Shown here: positions 1-9,448 of the stretch, piece by piece | Position numbering within the stretch: position 1 is the first letter of the stretch | Layout: each line of letters begins with the position of its first letter | Source of the DNA: Gillisia mitskevichiae | GTDB lineage: Bacteria > Bacteroidota > Bacteroidia > Flavobacteriales > Flavobacteriaceae | Assembly (NCBI RefSeq): GCF_003634585.1 | Contig: NZ_RBLG01000003.1 | Location: forward strand, 124,001 to 188,000 | Length of the DNA: 64,000 nucleotides | Reading direction: 5' to 3' | The notes under the pieces: model-generated | What the model was told of the DNA's origin: nothing | The model's database searches: none | Seen by the model: only the letters and a program-made list of their open reading frames with translations | Made by a program: the position numbers and the translations under genes

Positions 1-3000
1 TTGCTTATTAAATTGGAAAGCACCCGTTGTAAGGGAATAGGTGCTGCATTTATCTTAGGGAGATCACTAAAAATTATTTCACCTCTAGCCTCCAAGATCA
101 AATCTCTGTGTAGGTTACAAATTTCCTTGATCATAGTATTTAGATCCACTTCTTCGAATTGGTAATTCATTCTACCAACTCGAGAATATTCCAAGAGATC
201 TAATAAAATTTGTCTCATTCTTACCGCACCATCTGTAGCATAATAAATATACTGCTGGGCTTTAGGGTCTAGTTGATCTTTATATTTTTTGTTTAATTGA
301 GTTAAAAAACTTGTAACCATTCTTAAAGGTTCCTGAAGATCATGAGATGCTATATATGCAAACTGCTCTAATTCTGCATTAGAGGTCGCTAATTCATTTG
401 CTCTGTTCTTTAATTTTGTGTTTAACTGCTCTAATGAAATAGCATTCTGCCTTATTTGACTAATATCTTGTAAAGACCCAATCATTCTAATTGGAAATCC
501 TTCCTTATTTCTTGTAATTAAACCACGGTCCATAACTATAGATGTTTCCTTATTGGCTTTAATAAGTTTATATTCATATTCCCAATTATATACAGAGCTA
601 TTCTCCAAGGCTTCTTCCAAACTGGCAATCACTTCATCTCTATATTCTGGATGCAATTGATTCTCCCAATGTTCTAAACCATCAACTAATTCAGGAATTT
701 CATAACCATAGGTGCTAAAGTAGGCCTTGCTCCATTCCATAGTGTTTTTTGGTATATCCCAGTCGTAAATTGCTTCATGAGTTACCTTTGTAATAAGATC
801 ATAACGTTCTTTCGCAATTCTAATCTCCTCACCTGCCCTTTTTTTCGTGGTGACATCTTTGAAATAAACCGATAGGCCTTCAGCACTAGGATACGCATTC
901 ACTTCAAACCAAGTATCATAAGGCTCAAAATAATCTTCGAAAGATACTTTTTTGCCCGTCTCAAAAGCTTTGGAATAGTTTTTAAAAGAAATCGAAGTTT
1001 TAGCATCAGGAAAATATTCCCACAAGTTCTTATTTATAATTGTCTCCTTAGGTATCCTTAACAACCTCTCTGCTTCAGTATTAAAATAGGTTATAATCCA
1101 ATTTCTGGTCATGGAGAAGAACCCATCCGTAATACTTTCTAGAATATTATTTACCCGATCATTGAATCTTTTTAATTCATTTTCATAATTCTTACGATCT
1201 GTAATATCTGTATGGATTCCATAAATAGCAATTAATTCATTATTCTGATTAAACACTGGTCCTCCACTAAACTGATAATCCAGAACATTTTCAGAAGCAT
1301 TGATAAGCTGTATATCTCCGCTCCAAGGTTTTCCGTCTAAAAGTCGATTAAAAACATCTTCTCCTTGAGTTTTATCCTTAAAGGATTTTTTGATTTTTGA
1401 AACTATATTAAGATTACTTATTTCATTTCCTATTATTTGCTTAAAAGCACTATTAAAATAAAATTCTTCTGTTTCTAAATCTATAATTGTTACGCCTTCA
1501 GAAGAATTTTCAATGATATTTTTAAATTTCAGCATTTCTAAATTTGCTGTTTTTAGTGGGGTAATATCTAAACCAAAAAGATTTATAACTCCATCGTCTG
1601 TAATGATTTCTGAAGGGGTCCAGGAAATCCATTTCCATTCCCCTTCTTTTGTCCTACACCTGCCTTCATAAGATTTTGGAACATAGCCTTGAGTAACTTC
1701 TTTTAATCTTTTAAAAGATAATGCTACCTCCTCCGGATGCAAGAATTCATGATAAGGAGTAGATAATAGCTCTTCTTCAGTATACCCGAAAATTTTTGTA
1801 AAGGAAGGACTTACTTTCTTCATATATCCATCCATTCCAATAACCGCAATTAAGTTAGGGGAATATTGGAAAAGGTTGTTTAGTTGAGATTCTGCAATTT
1901 TTCTCTGGATATTACTTGAGATTTGCAAACTCAACCTATTTAATATTTCGGTTATAACATTAACTTCTCTATCTCGTTTTAGACCATAAAATGTTAGTAC
2001 TTGTATAACCTTTTTGTCAAAAATCACAGGGACAGCTATCAATATACTTTTCGTTTTGTTACCTGAAGAAATTTCTATTTGTTGTGATCTTAATGCAAGC
2101 GTGGCGAGATCTATTGGAGAATTGGAATTAATATATTCTGAAATAAAAGATTTATTTTTTTGCTTATTATAGTTCACATATTCATTTAAACTATGATCTA
2201 TTATCCCTATTTCCCAAGCCTGAGCATAATCAAAATTAAAAAACTCAGAAATTGCTTGAATTGTCTCCCTTAAGCCTTGTTTCAAATTTTTAGAAATACT
2301 CAAAGAATCAATTAATTTTGAACTTATTTTTTGTTCTTGTTCAAATTCATGATTTTCGGTGATATTACGAGCAATTCCAACCAAGCCTATTACAGCACCT
2401 TTTTTTGTTTTAAATGGAACCTTAGTTAATAAAATAACTTCCTTTTTACCTTTGTGATCATAAACAACATCTTTCCTATTGATAACAGTAAGGTCATTTT
2501 CCATTACTAATCTATTATCCTTGATAATTTCTTCACCAAGTTCTTTAGATAAATATTCTGTAGGTTTTAATCCAAGTAAATCTGCTTCACTCGTCTTACC
2601 CAAATAATCTGAATAGAATTTTTTATTGGCAAGAATTAATTCATCGTTTATATTTTTAACAAAAACGTAATCTGGTATATTATCTATTATTGCTCTTAAT
2701 ATATTCCGCTCTTCCTCTAATTTAGATTTAACAGCATTCATTTCTGAAGCATTCTTAGCAATACAGAAATTTAACTGCTCCTCTTCTACCCATTTAGCAG
2801 ACCATACCATAGGGATAACACTGCCATCTTTCTTTATATATCTATTTGAGAAATTTGTCTTATCAATACCTTGCATGATTTCTTGAGCATTAAGTTCTGT
2901 ATGCTCCTTATCTTCATCCATAACAAGGTCTTGAAATTTCTTGCCTTTCAATTCCTTGGGAGTATAACCCCACATTTTATAGCAGGATTTGTTTATATCT

Positions 3001-3905
3001 ACGAAACGCCCATTTTTATCTATTGTACAAATAACATCTAGAGATTGATCAAGAATCATCTTATAGCGATTATCTAGATCCTTTGCCTTTTTCTTTAAAT
3101 ATTCGGCTTTCGTAATATCTTTTGCAATTCCAAATACCCCATTAATTTTACCATTTATAAAAATTGGGAAATTAGTGACATTTATAATTCTATCTGTTCC
3201 TTTAAAACTCTTAAAATTAGTGTTGTAGTTTTGGACTTCCCCTCTTGCCGCTTTTTTGAAATGGCCAATAACTCTTGCTACATCATCTTTGGGAATTACT
3301 TCCATCACTTTATGCTGACTCAACTTATCGTGAGCTATTTCACCTAATTTGGATGCACTTTCATTTGCACTTGTAAAATATCCCTCAAGGTCGAAGGAGT
3401 AAATAGCGTCGGGATGATTATTAAATAAAGACTCAAAAACTTGAGATGTTTCATTTAAAATTTCTACTTCTCGTGGTGTTTCTGTTAAAGCTGAATTGGG
3501 ATCTCGATTTGTAAGTGGATCGATAGCTGCTAAATCAATTTTAACAAAGCTAGTTCCATCTTTATTCTTCAGAATTTTCCTAATTCTGATATTGCTGTTG
3601 GTAATAGTACTTTTTATAGTAGTACTTGTAGCATAACCATGTAAAGTCTCATTGAACTGATCTAAAACCTCTTTCAATGATTCAATAGGAATTAGTTGAA
3701 AAACACTTTCCTCCTTTTTCAATGATATGTTGAAATGATATTTTAAAAATTCAACAGTTTCAGCAGTGATAATTTTAAGCTTTCCATTTAGATCAACAAA
3801 AAGTGAATTTTGGATATTTTTGCTATCTATCTTAGTAATTTTGTTACTTAAAATTTCGGAGATTAGGGACTCTCTCTTTAATTTTTCGAGATTTTGACTT
3901 GGCAT
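1..3905 (-). CDS. Multi-PAS sensor histidine kinase (C-terminus beyond window)
   Basis: The frame is open from an ATG at 3905 to the left edge, giving about 1301 codons with no stop. I read roughly eight PAS-type segments, starting near residues 34, 156, 280, 404, 676, 796, 920 and 1031, plus a GAF-like stretch near 530. A HisKA H-box follows, ASHDLQEP, with the phospho-acceptor His at residue 1188 (codon 344-342). The N-box of the ATPase domain (RVLSNLISN) lies at the very edge, so the catalytic domain is cut off. No signal peptide or membrane segment is visible, so this is probably a cytosolic sensor. Its ligand is unknown. It is transcribed in the same direction as the polysaccharide genes but separated from wzi by 161 bp, so a role in controlling the locus is only a guess. 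Confidence 0.9.
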   Translation of the reverse strand, partial: MPSQNLEKLKRESLISEILSNKITKIDSKNIQNSLFVDLNGKLKIITAETVEFLKYHFNISLKKEESVFQLIPIESLKEVLDQFNETLHGYATSTTIKSTITNSNIRIRKILKNKDGTSFVKIDLAAIDPLTNRDPNSALTETPREVEILNETSQVFESLFNNHPDAIYSFDLEGYFTSANESASKLGEIAHDKLSQHKVMEVIPKDDVARVIGHFKKAARGEVQNYNTNFKSFKGTDRIINVTNFPIFINGKINGVFGIAKDITKAEYLKKKAKDLDNRYKMILDQSLDVICTIDKNGRFVDINKSCYKMWGYTPKELKGKKFQDLVMDEDKEHTELNAQEIMQGIDKTNFSNRYIKKDGSVIPMVWSAKWVEEEQLNFCIAKNASEMNAVKSKLEEERNILRAIIDNIPDYVFVKNINDELILANKKFYSDYLGKTSEADLLGLKPTEYLSKELGEEIIKDNRLVMENDLTVINRKDVVYDHKGKKEVILLTKVPFKTKKGAVIGLVGIARNITENHEFEQEQKISSKLIDSLSISKNLKQGLRETIQAISEFFNFDYAQAWEIGIIDHSLNEYVNYNKQKNKSFISEYINSNSPIDLATLALRSQQIEISSGNKTKSILIAVPVIFDKKVIQVLTFYGLKRDREVNVITEILNRLSLQISSNIQRKIAESQLNNLFQYSPNLIAVIGMDGYMKKVSPSFTKIFGYTEEELLSTPYHEFLHPEEVALSFKRLKEVTQGYVPKSYEGRCRTKEGEWKWISWTPSEIITDDGVINLFGLDITPLKTANLEMLKFKNIIENSSEGVTIIDLETEEFYFNSAFKQIIGNEISNLNIVSKIKKSFKDKTQGEDVFNRLLDGKPWSGDIQLINASENVLDYQFSGGPVFNQNNELIAIYGIHTDITDRKNYENELKRFNDRVNNILESITDGFFSMTRNWIITYFNTEAERLLRIPKETIINKNLWEYFPDAKTSISFKNYSKAFETGKKVSFEDYFEPYDTWFEVNAYPSAEGLSVYFKDVTTKKRAGEEIRIAKERYDLITKVTHEAIYDWDIPKNTMEWSKAYFSTYGYEIPELVDGLEHWENQLHPEYRDEVIASLEEALENSSVYNWEYEYKLIKANKETSIVMDRGLITRNKEGFPIRMIGSLQDISQIRQNAISLEQLNTKLKNRANELATSNAELEQFAYIASHDLQEPLRMVTSFLTQLNKKYKDQLDPKAQQYIYYATDGAVRMRQILLDLLEYSRVGRMNYQFEEVDLNTMIKEICNLHRDLILEARGEIIFSDLPKINAAPIPLQRVLSNLIS

Positions 3906-4066
3906 AGATGTAGGTTAGGGTAAAGTGCTCTTCAAACTTTAAAAGATAGAAAAGTTTATTTTATAAAACAAGAGCACTAATAAAAGCTGGTTTTAATAAA
4001 ATTTAAATTTTGTGAGTTAATACTTATAGCTCCAGCTAGCTATAGAATTCTAAAGTTTGAATCACA

Positions 4067-5404
4067 TTAAAAGAATTTTTTACTTATTTGAACCCCTGCA
4101 CCAAAATTTGGAGAGGCTTTGGAGTTGATATCTGCTCCTAATTGAAGATTTACATCAAAAGAATCTCTCCAAACTTTAAGATCAAGATAACTAGATAATA
4201 TAGTGCTTTTCTTAAAATTTCGTGCTCCTTTTGCTCCATAGTTCCTTCTATAACTTGATAGAAGTTTATAAGGCAAATCTCCTACTACTCCCGATATTCC
4301 AATATGGTGAACAATTATCTTATTATTATTAATCCTGAATCTATCATCATCTAATGTTATAAAAGGCACTCCCAAAATCCTACTTTCGTAGGTCCACCCA
4401 GACCTATATAAATTGTTATTAAAGTAATTATCATTTCCATCTGTAGTTATATCATCATCACTTTGATCCCTAGTATAATAAAACTCATACATCACAGAAT
4501 TGATAATATTATCTGAGTAAGGGCTTTTAACAAAAAGACCGTATCTGCCATCTGGAGTGTTTCTTAAAACTCTCCCAGATCCATCTTCAAACAAATGATT
4601 ATAAAGAATTTCAATATTATAATCATTGATTGAAGTAGTTAGATAAACCTCATAACTCCCAAGGTGATTCCCTAAGGCATTTGCCTCCTGACCACCAACT
4701 GTATCCTCGCCTTCCCTTCCTGTAAAAACATCTAAATAATCTCCAAAGCTACCCGGCAGTTTTCCAAAAACCGGAGAATTTCCACCCCATTGAACAAAAT
4801 GTTGAAGCCCAACTTTTACTCCAAAATTATTTATTTTATTAAAAATTAAATGAAAACTTTTATGATGAATTCTTGTATCCTCAACATAACGTTCATCATC
4901 TGTTATAAATTCCTCCCAAGTAACATCTAAACTTATGCCTGCTTTTTTACTAATAGTTACTGGTTTTTTTAAGGACAAACTAGCTCCAGCTAATGGTCTT
5001 GCATTTAAAGACCAAAGGATATTTTGATTACTCGCACTTAAACCATCATATAAGAGATCTTTTTGCTTTCTTCCTAAATAAGCTTTTAACCAATAATTCT
5101 CAAGCATTATATAAGATTCATCCAATTGTAATTTTTCTGAATAGCCATCATGAAAGAGTCCTCCTAATCCCACCTCTAGTCTAGCATGTCGTGAAAATTG
5201 ATAGGTAGCCTTACCACTAAAATAGGCAGATATATTACTAGCTTCATCTATTCTTCCTCTTTGATTAGAGTGAATCCAAAATGGAGATTCATCTTGAGAA
5301 TAAACAACACCCGCTAAAGAGCCTGTACCTTCATATTTTATTTGTTGAGCATTGAGTAAGAAAGAACCTATTAAAATAAGTAGGAAGGTTAAAGAGAACT
5401 TCAT
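4067..5404 (-). CDS. wzi: Wzi-family capsule assembly outer-membrane protein
   Basis: This 445-residue protein starts with a cleavable signal peptide (MKFSLTFLLILIGSFLLNAQ). It continues with alternating hydrophobic and polar stretches typical of a beta-barrel and ends in an aromatic pair (KKFF), as expected for an outer-membrane protein. Length and pattern match the Bacteroidota capsule assembly Wzi family, whose members help anchor or assemble polysaccharide at the surface. Its position beside the CpsB/Wzc/Wza genes supports the call. It diverges from the phosphatase gene, with only 84 bp between the two start codons. The family assignment is from recognition of the whole sequence, not from a catalytic motif. 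Confidence 0.75.
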   Translation of the reverse strand: MKFSLTFLLILIGSFLLNAQQIKYEGTGSLAGVVYSQDESPFWIHSNQRGRIDEASNISAYFSGKATYQFSRHARLEVGLGGLFHDGYSEKLQLDESYIMLENYWLKAYLGRKQKDLLYDGLSASNQNILWSLNARPLAGASLSLKKPVTISKKAGISLDVTWEEFITDDERYVEDTRIHHKSFHLIFNKINNFGVKVGLQHFVQWGGNSPVFGKLPGSFGDYLDVFTGREGEDTVGGQEANALGNHLGSYEVYLTTSINDYNIEILYNHLFEDGSGRVLRNTPDGRYGLFVKSPYSDNIINSVMYEFYYTRDQSDDDITTDGNDNYFNNNLYRSGWTYESRILGVPFITLDDDRFRINNNKIIVHHIGISGVVGDLPYKLLSSYRRNYGAKGARNFKKSTILSSYLDLKVWRDSFDVNLQLGADINSKASPNFGAGVQISKKFF

Positions 5405-5426
5405 ATAGAAAATAAATAAGGGTAAA

Positions 5427-5439
5427 GATGCTCAGCATC
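5427..5439. promoter_or_regulatory. 13-bp palindrome between divergent wzi and cpsB
   Basis: GATGCTCAGCATC is a perfect inverted repeat (6-bp arms around one base). It lies in the 84-bp gap between two divergent genes, where an operator could control both. No regulator is identified, so function is inference. Confidence 0.3.
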
Positions 5440-5488
5440 CAATTTTAGAGATAAAAATATGTAATTTTATACGATATAATTGAATTTT

Positions 5489-6232
5489 ATGATTTCCATT
5501 TTTAGAAAAAAAGAATATTTAATAGACCATTTACAGGGAATTACAGATATCCATAATCATATCCTGCCGGGAATCGATGATGGTGCTCAAAATGTTGAAG
5601 ATTCAGTAAAATTATTGGAGAAGTTTAAAGATTTAGGGATCAGCAAATTTATAGCTACTCCACATATAATGAATGATTATTACCCTAATACTCCACAATC
5701 CATTAATACGGCTTTAAATCTTCTAAAAGTTGAAATTAAAAAGAATGAAAATTTAAAAAATACAGAGATCAGATTTGCTGCAGAATACATGATGGACCAA
5801 AATTTTTTAGATCTTATGAAATCTGAACAACTTCTTGCTTTAAAAGATAATATGGTTCTTGTTGAAATGTCTTATTTTCAGGCTCCTATAAATCTAAACG
5901 AGATTTTATTTAAACTTCAAACCAAAGGCTATAAACCAGTGCTTGCTCACCCAGAGAGATACGCATTTTATCACGCGAAAGATCTAAATAAATATCAAGA
6001 ATTAAAGAATAGAGGATGTTTATTCCAATTGAATATTTTATCCTTGACCTCTCATTACGGAGGGAATATGCAAAAAATTGCCTCCAAGCTCTTAGAGAAT
6101 GGAATGATTGATTTTATAGGTAGTGACGCCCATAGAATTCAACATATAGAGAAGCAATCTACTATTAAATTAGAGCGAAAACCACTTAAATACTTAAAAG
6201 AAGTGATTTCCAGAACTAAGGATCAATTTTAG
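5489..6232 (+). CDS. CpsB/YwqE-type tyrosine-protein phosphatase (PHP fold)
   Basis: The protein of 247 residues has the metal-binding PHP signature near its N-terminus (DIHNHILPGIDDG), a second motif ATPHIM, then AHPERY and a C-terminal GSDAHR. This is the CpsB/YwqE layout, a manganese-dependent phosphatase that dephosphorylates tyrosines on Wzc-type kinases and so sets polymer export. The ATG at 5489 is preferred over a TTG nine bases upstream. The gene is convergent with the wzc gene, whose stop is only 4 bp away, so kinase and phosphatase are made from opposing transcripts rather than one operon. Family membership is clear; its action on the neighbouring kinase is inferred. Confidence 0.85.
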   Translation: MISIFRKKEYLIDHLQGITDIHNHILPGIDDGAQNVEDSVKLLEKFKDLGISKFIATPHIMNDYYPNTPQSINTALNLLKVEIKKNENLKNTEIRFAAEYMMDQNFLDLMKSEQLLALKDNMVLVEMSYFQAPINLNEILFKLQTKGYKPVLAHPERYAFYHAKDLNKYQELKNRGCLFQLNILSLTSHYGGNMQKIASKLLENGMIDFIGSDAHRIQHIEKQSTIKLERKPLKYLKEVISRTKDQF

Positions 6233-6236
6233 GTAA

Positions 6237-8633
6237 TTACTTTTTTAAAACTTTTTTCTTTACCCTACTCCATTTACTCTCCTCATCTACACCATATCCA
6301 TATCCATATCCATAAGAATAACCATATTTGGCACCATATGAAAATTTAGAGTAATCCACATCATTTAAAATAATTGCCAATCCTTTTAATTTACCTTGTT
6401 GCTTAAGTTCCTTTGGGAATTCTAGCAATTTCTTTTCCGTATACCCTGCTCGCGTTACATATAAAGTTGTATCTGCTAATGGGCTTATTAATAAAGTATC
6501 GGTTACAATCATAGTTGGAGCAGTATCAACAATAACAAAATCATAATTAGAAGATAATTCGTCTAATAAATTTTTCATTCGATCGCTCATGAAAAGTTCT
6601 GCCGGATTTGGTGGAATTGAACCAGATAACACAAAGTCTACCTTTAAATCTTCATTTAAAGATTTATTAATAATATCAAAAGATGTAAGGTCATAATTAT
6701 ACAAATAATCCGAAAGGCCTTTACTATCCATTGGCAAATCCAAATATCTATGTAATTTAGGGTTACGGATATCTGCTCCAATAATTACAACTTTCTTCTT
6801 AGTAGAAGCCAAGGTTCTAGCTAAATTGTATGTAATAAAGGTTTTACCTTCTCCCTTAATGGTTGAGGTAACATAAATTATTTCACCTTTGTTATTAGAC
6901 TTAGGTTTTAATAAATAAGCTAGATTTGTTCTTAAAATCCTAAATGACTCAGCTAAGGGAGACCTATCATTTAACTGAATAGTCTCTTCCAATCCTTCAC
7001 TAATTCTCGGGATTTCCCCTAGAAAAGGGATGTTTTTTATTAGGGTTTCCAAATCACCTTTATGGTGTACTTTAGTATCCAACATAAATTTCCCGAAAAG
7101 GACCAGTAAAGGCAATAAAAGTCCAATTAAAAAACCTCCAACTAAAATAAGCCAAGGTTTAGGGTCAACGGCTGAGGGTATTGTATAGGCTGGATCAATA
7201 ACTTTTGCTACTGGACCGGTAACAGCGAATGCTATTGCCGCTTCCTCCCGGCGTTGAAGAAGAAATAAGTATAATTGCTCTTTAATTTGTTGTTGTCTCT
7301 CAATCCCACGCATACCTTTCTCCATACCTGGAAAGCCACTAAATTTACTTTGAGAAGCCCTATCTAATTGATTTAATTCACTTAGTTGGATATTCAATGA
7401 TCGCTTCTGACTGTCTATATTGTCCCTTAAATTTTCCTTTAGTGAATCTAAGGAAGCAGTGATTTTTTGTACTACTGGGTTTTGGGGTGTAGAATTCCTT
7501 AAATAAGCATTCCTTTCCAAAACTAGTGCGTTATAGGTAGAAATAAATCCAGATATTCCACCTTCAATCCCAATATTAGATGGTAGTAATTCATAATTTT
7601 CTCTAGATTTAAGTATATCCTCAACAGAAGTAATGATCATTAACTGGGTCTCAATATCGAAAACTTCTTGCTCCGCCCGGCTTGATTTGGCCAAAAATTC
7701 TTGTGCCCCAGAAGAAACGTCCATGAATTTATTCTCTCTTTTGAAACTTGCCATTCCACCTTCAACCGAATCCAATTCAGATGTAATTATTCCAAGACGA
7801 TCTTGAATAAATTCTGTTGTGCTTAAAGCAACTTGCCGTTTATCTGCTACCCCATCCGCATTAAACTGAAACATCAAATTATTGAGAAAATCTTGAGATT
7901 TTTCACTCTCAGCATGTATAATGGATAATGATAAAATATCAGCCGCCTTTCCTTTCGGTGCTATAATAAGTCTTGAAATATATTCACCTGCAGTTTGATC
8001 TATGGGTCTTATATTGATTTGAACCGTCCTAGTTTTTTTGAAAATAGATTCAGAACCTATATTTTCAGGTACAATTGAAAATTTTAAGCCATCCAAATTT
8101 ACAATTTCACCAATATTATGCATTTTCTCATATTCTGAAACTTCATCCTTTAAAACGAATTCAGTATCTGATGTAGGAGTAATAAATAATGTTTTCGATG
8201 CTTTTTGCACTAAACTATCTGGAGAAATGAATTTGATTTTAATGGGGCTATTCTTGTAAGCCTCGGTAGTAATTACATTTCCTTCTATAAAATAGGAGAT
8301 ATTATGATTTAATTCCTCAACTACTTTTTCTACTAATCGTTTGGACTTGAGAGTAATTATTTGGTTATCTAAAGAGTTATCACCAAAAGTCAATATAGAA
8401 CCTCCTCCCGAAGGTAGTGCACTCGCCATATTACTTTTTTCATCATTCAGAATCATCATTGATGCTTCCGTACGAAATTGAGGTATAGTATAACGATTAT
8501 AGAGAAAAGCAAGTAACCCTCCGATTAAGAAAAATAGCACAAGCCATTTCCAATGGGCCAGATATTTATATATTTCAGCCTTTAGATCAAAGTTAGACTC
8601 TTTTTCCTCTGTAAAATCTTGTAATTCTTCCAT
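6237..8633 (-). CDS. wzc: Wzc-type polysaccharide copolymerase / BY-kinase
   Basis: This 798-residue inner-membrane protein has an N-terminal Wzz region with TM1 at about residues 31-46, a long periplasmic segment with coiled-coil character (about 270-460), TM2 at about 492-515, and a cytosolic kinase. The kinase shows Walker A (KGEGKT, near 590), a Walker A' variant (IIGADIRNP, with Gly where Asp is common) and Walker B (FVIVDTAP, near 700). The C-terminus (about 759-781) carries eight tyrosines, the autophosphorylation cluster of this family, followed by a basic tail. It controls chain length and export together with the Wza-like lipoprotein, whose gene lies 6 bp upstream in the same transcript. 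Confidence 0.92.
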   Translation of the reverse strand: MEELQDFTEEKESNFDLKAEIYKYLAHWKWLVLFFLIGGLLAFLYNRYTIPQFRTEASMMILNDEKSNMASALPSGGGSILTFGDNSLDNQIITLKSKRLVEKVVEELNHNISYFIEGNVITTEAYKNSPIKIKFISPDSLVQKASKTLFITPTSDTEFVLKDEVSEYEKMHNIGEIVNLDGLKFSIVPENIGSESIFKKTRTVQINIRPIDQTAGEYISRLIIAPKGKAADILSLSIIHAESEKSQDFLNNLMFQFNADGVADKRQVALSTTEFIQDRLGIITSELDSVEGGMASFKRENKFMDVSSGAQEFLAKSSRAEQEVFDIETQLMIITSVEDILKSRENYELLPSNIGIEGGISGFISTYNALVLERNAYLRNSTPQNPVVQKITASLDSLKENLRDNIDSQKRSLNIQLSELNQLDRASQSKFSGFPGMEKGMRGIERQQQIKEQLYLFLLQRREEAAIAFAVTGPVAKVIDPAYTIPSAVDPKPWLILVGGFLIGLLLPLLVLFGKFMLDTKVHHKGDLETLIKNIPFLGEIPRISEGLEETIQLNDRSPLAESFRILRTNLAYLLKPKSNNKGEIIYVTSTIKGEGKTFITYNLARTLASTKKKVVIIGADIRNPKLHRYLDLPMDSKGLSDYLYNYDLTSFDIINKSLNEDLKVDFVLSGSIPPNPAELFMSDRMKNLLDELSSNYDFVIVDTAPTMIVTDTLLISPLADTTLYVTRAGYTEKKLLEFPKELKQQGKLKGLAIILNDVDYSKFSYGAKYGYSYGYGYGYGVDEESKWSRVKKKVLKK
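6292..6314 (-). repeat. Hexanucleotide repeat encoding the Tyr-Gly cluster of Wzc
   Basis: Tandem CCATAT units (about three and a half) encode the alternating Gly-Tyr part of the C-terminal tyrosine cluster of Wzc. The 6-bp unit keeps the frame, so slippage would change tyrosine number rather than break the gene. Confidence 0.5.
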
Positions 8634-8639
8634 ATATAA

Positions 8640-9398
8640 TTATCTGGTAATAAGTACTACAATTCCAAAAATCGTGGTTGCCAGTGAAATTAATCCAGTA
8701 TATGATGTTATAAAGCCAGCAGATTTAACTTTCCTGTATGTAGGTTCAACATATACTATATCATTTTGCTTTAGGAAATAATATGGATTTTTAAAAACGT
8801 CTGAAGTAGTCATATCTACTCTACCATATGTTTTCTCACCATCAATTTCACGAATAACTAAAATATTATCGCGTTTCCCATCATAAGTTATTCCTCCAGC
8901 TTGGGCCAGTAATTCAGGGATCGTAATTTGTTCATTTTCAACTTCCACTACAGATTGCCCTGTTTCTCCCAGAACAACAACTCTAAAATTTAACAATCTT
9001 ACTGCAATTACAGCATCTGTAACATAATTCCTTATTTCTTCAGTTAAAAAAGATTCAAGCTCACTTCTACTTTTACCTTCTACTGATATTTTCCCTATCA
9101 CTGGAAACTGTATATTTCCATCTACATCTACCATATAGCCCATAAGTGATGGATTTTGTTGTCCCCCTCCACCTTGAGATTGACCACCGGTATTCATTTG
9201 AAATGGAGCAGCTACCACTTCATTCATTGATGAAACTTTTATATGAAGTATGTCATTTACCCCAAAGACGGGCTCGAAATTTTTCATTTTCTCCATTGAC
9301 TCAAGATTCTCTGGATTTTGAAAAAATAAAATTTCTTTTTTTGTTGAGCAACTAAAAAAAAGCGCACTAATTAATAATAAAACAATATTCTTTCTCAT
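8640..9398 (-). CDS. wza: Wza-like polysaccharide export lipoprotein
   Basis: This 252-residue protein has a lipoprotein signal ending at a lipobox with Cys17 (LFFSC). A polysaccharide biosynthesis/export domain follows (FGVNDILHIKV, then VDVDGNIQFPVIGKISVEGKS), then a SLBB-like region (VVLGETGQSVVEVE, ITIPELLAQAGGI) and a C-terminal hydrophobic helix. That is the Wza/OPX architecture in its short Bacteroidota form, forming the outer-membrane export channel. I chose the ATG at 9398 because the in-frame TTG at 9419 would place charged residues ahead of the signal peptide and lies within a promoter-like box. It is followed 6 bp later by wzc. Confidence 0.88.
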   Translation of the reverse strand: MRKNIVLLLISALFFSCSTKKEILFFQNPENLESMEKMKNFEPVFGVNDILHIKVSSMNEVVAAPFQMNTGGQSQGGGGQQNPSLMGYMVDVDGNIQFPVIGKISVEGKSRSELESFLTEEIRNYVTDAVIAVRLLNFRVVVLGETGQSVVEVENEQITIPELLAQAGGITYDGKRDNILVIREIDGEKTYGRVDMTTSDVFKNPYYFLKQNDIVYVEPTYRKVKSAGFITSYTGLISLATTIFGIVVLITR

Positions 9399-9416
9399 GG
9401 ATTTCTTTTGAGGTAT

Positions 9417-9424
9417 CAAATATA
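9417..9424 (-). promoter_or_regulatory. Putative -7 box for the wza-wzc transcript
   Basis: On the minus strand TATATTTG matches the Bacteroidota -7 consensus TAnnTTTG, about 18 bases ahead of the wza start. No clear -33 TTG is seen at 19-bp spacing, because a palindrome occupies that place. Confidence 0.4.
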
Positions 9425-9448
9425 ATATGATTTAAATTAAATCATATT
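9424..9448. promoter_or_regulatory. 25-bp AT-rich palindrome at the wza promoter
   Basis: Perfect 11-bp arms (AATATGATTTA and its complement) flank three bases. The palindrome begins at the -7 box and ends at the base next to the stop codon of the upstream dehydratase gene. It could be an operator, or an AT-rich attenuating hairpin between the assembly genes and wza-wzc. Confidence 0.45.

Noticed and set aside
6292-6314. Phase-variation tract in wzc
   Set aside because: The 6-bp unit keeps the frame, so it cannot switch the gene on and off; retained only as a length-variation candidate.
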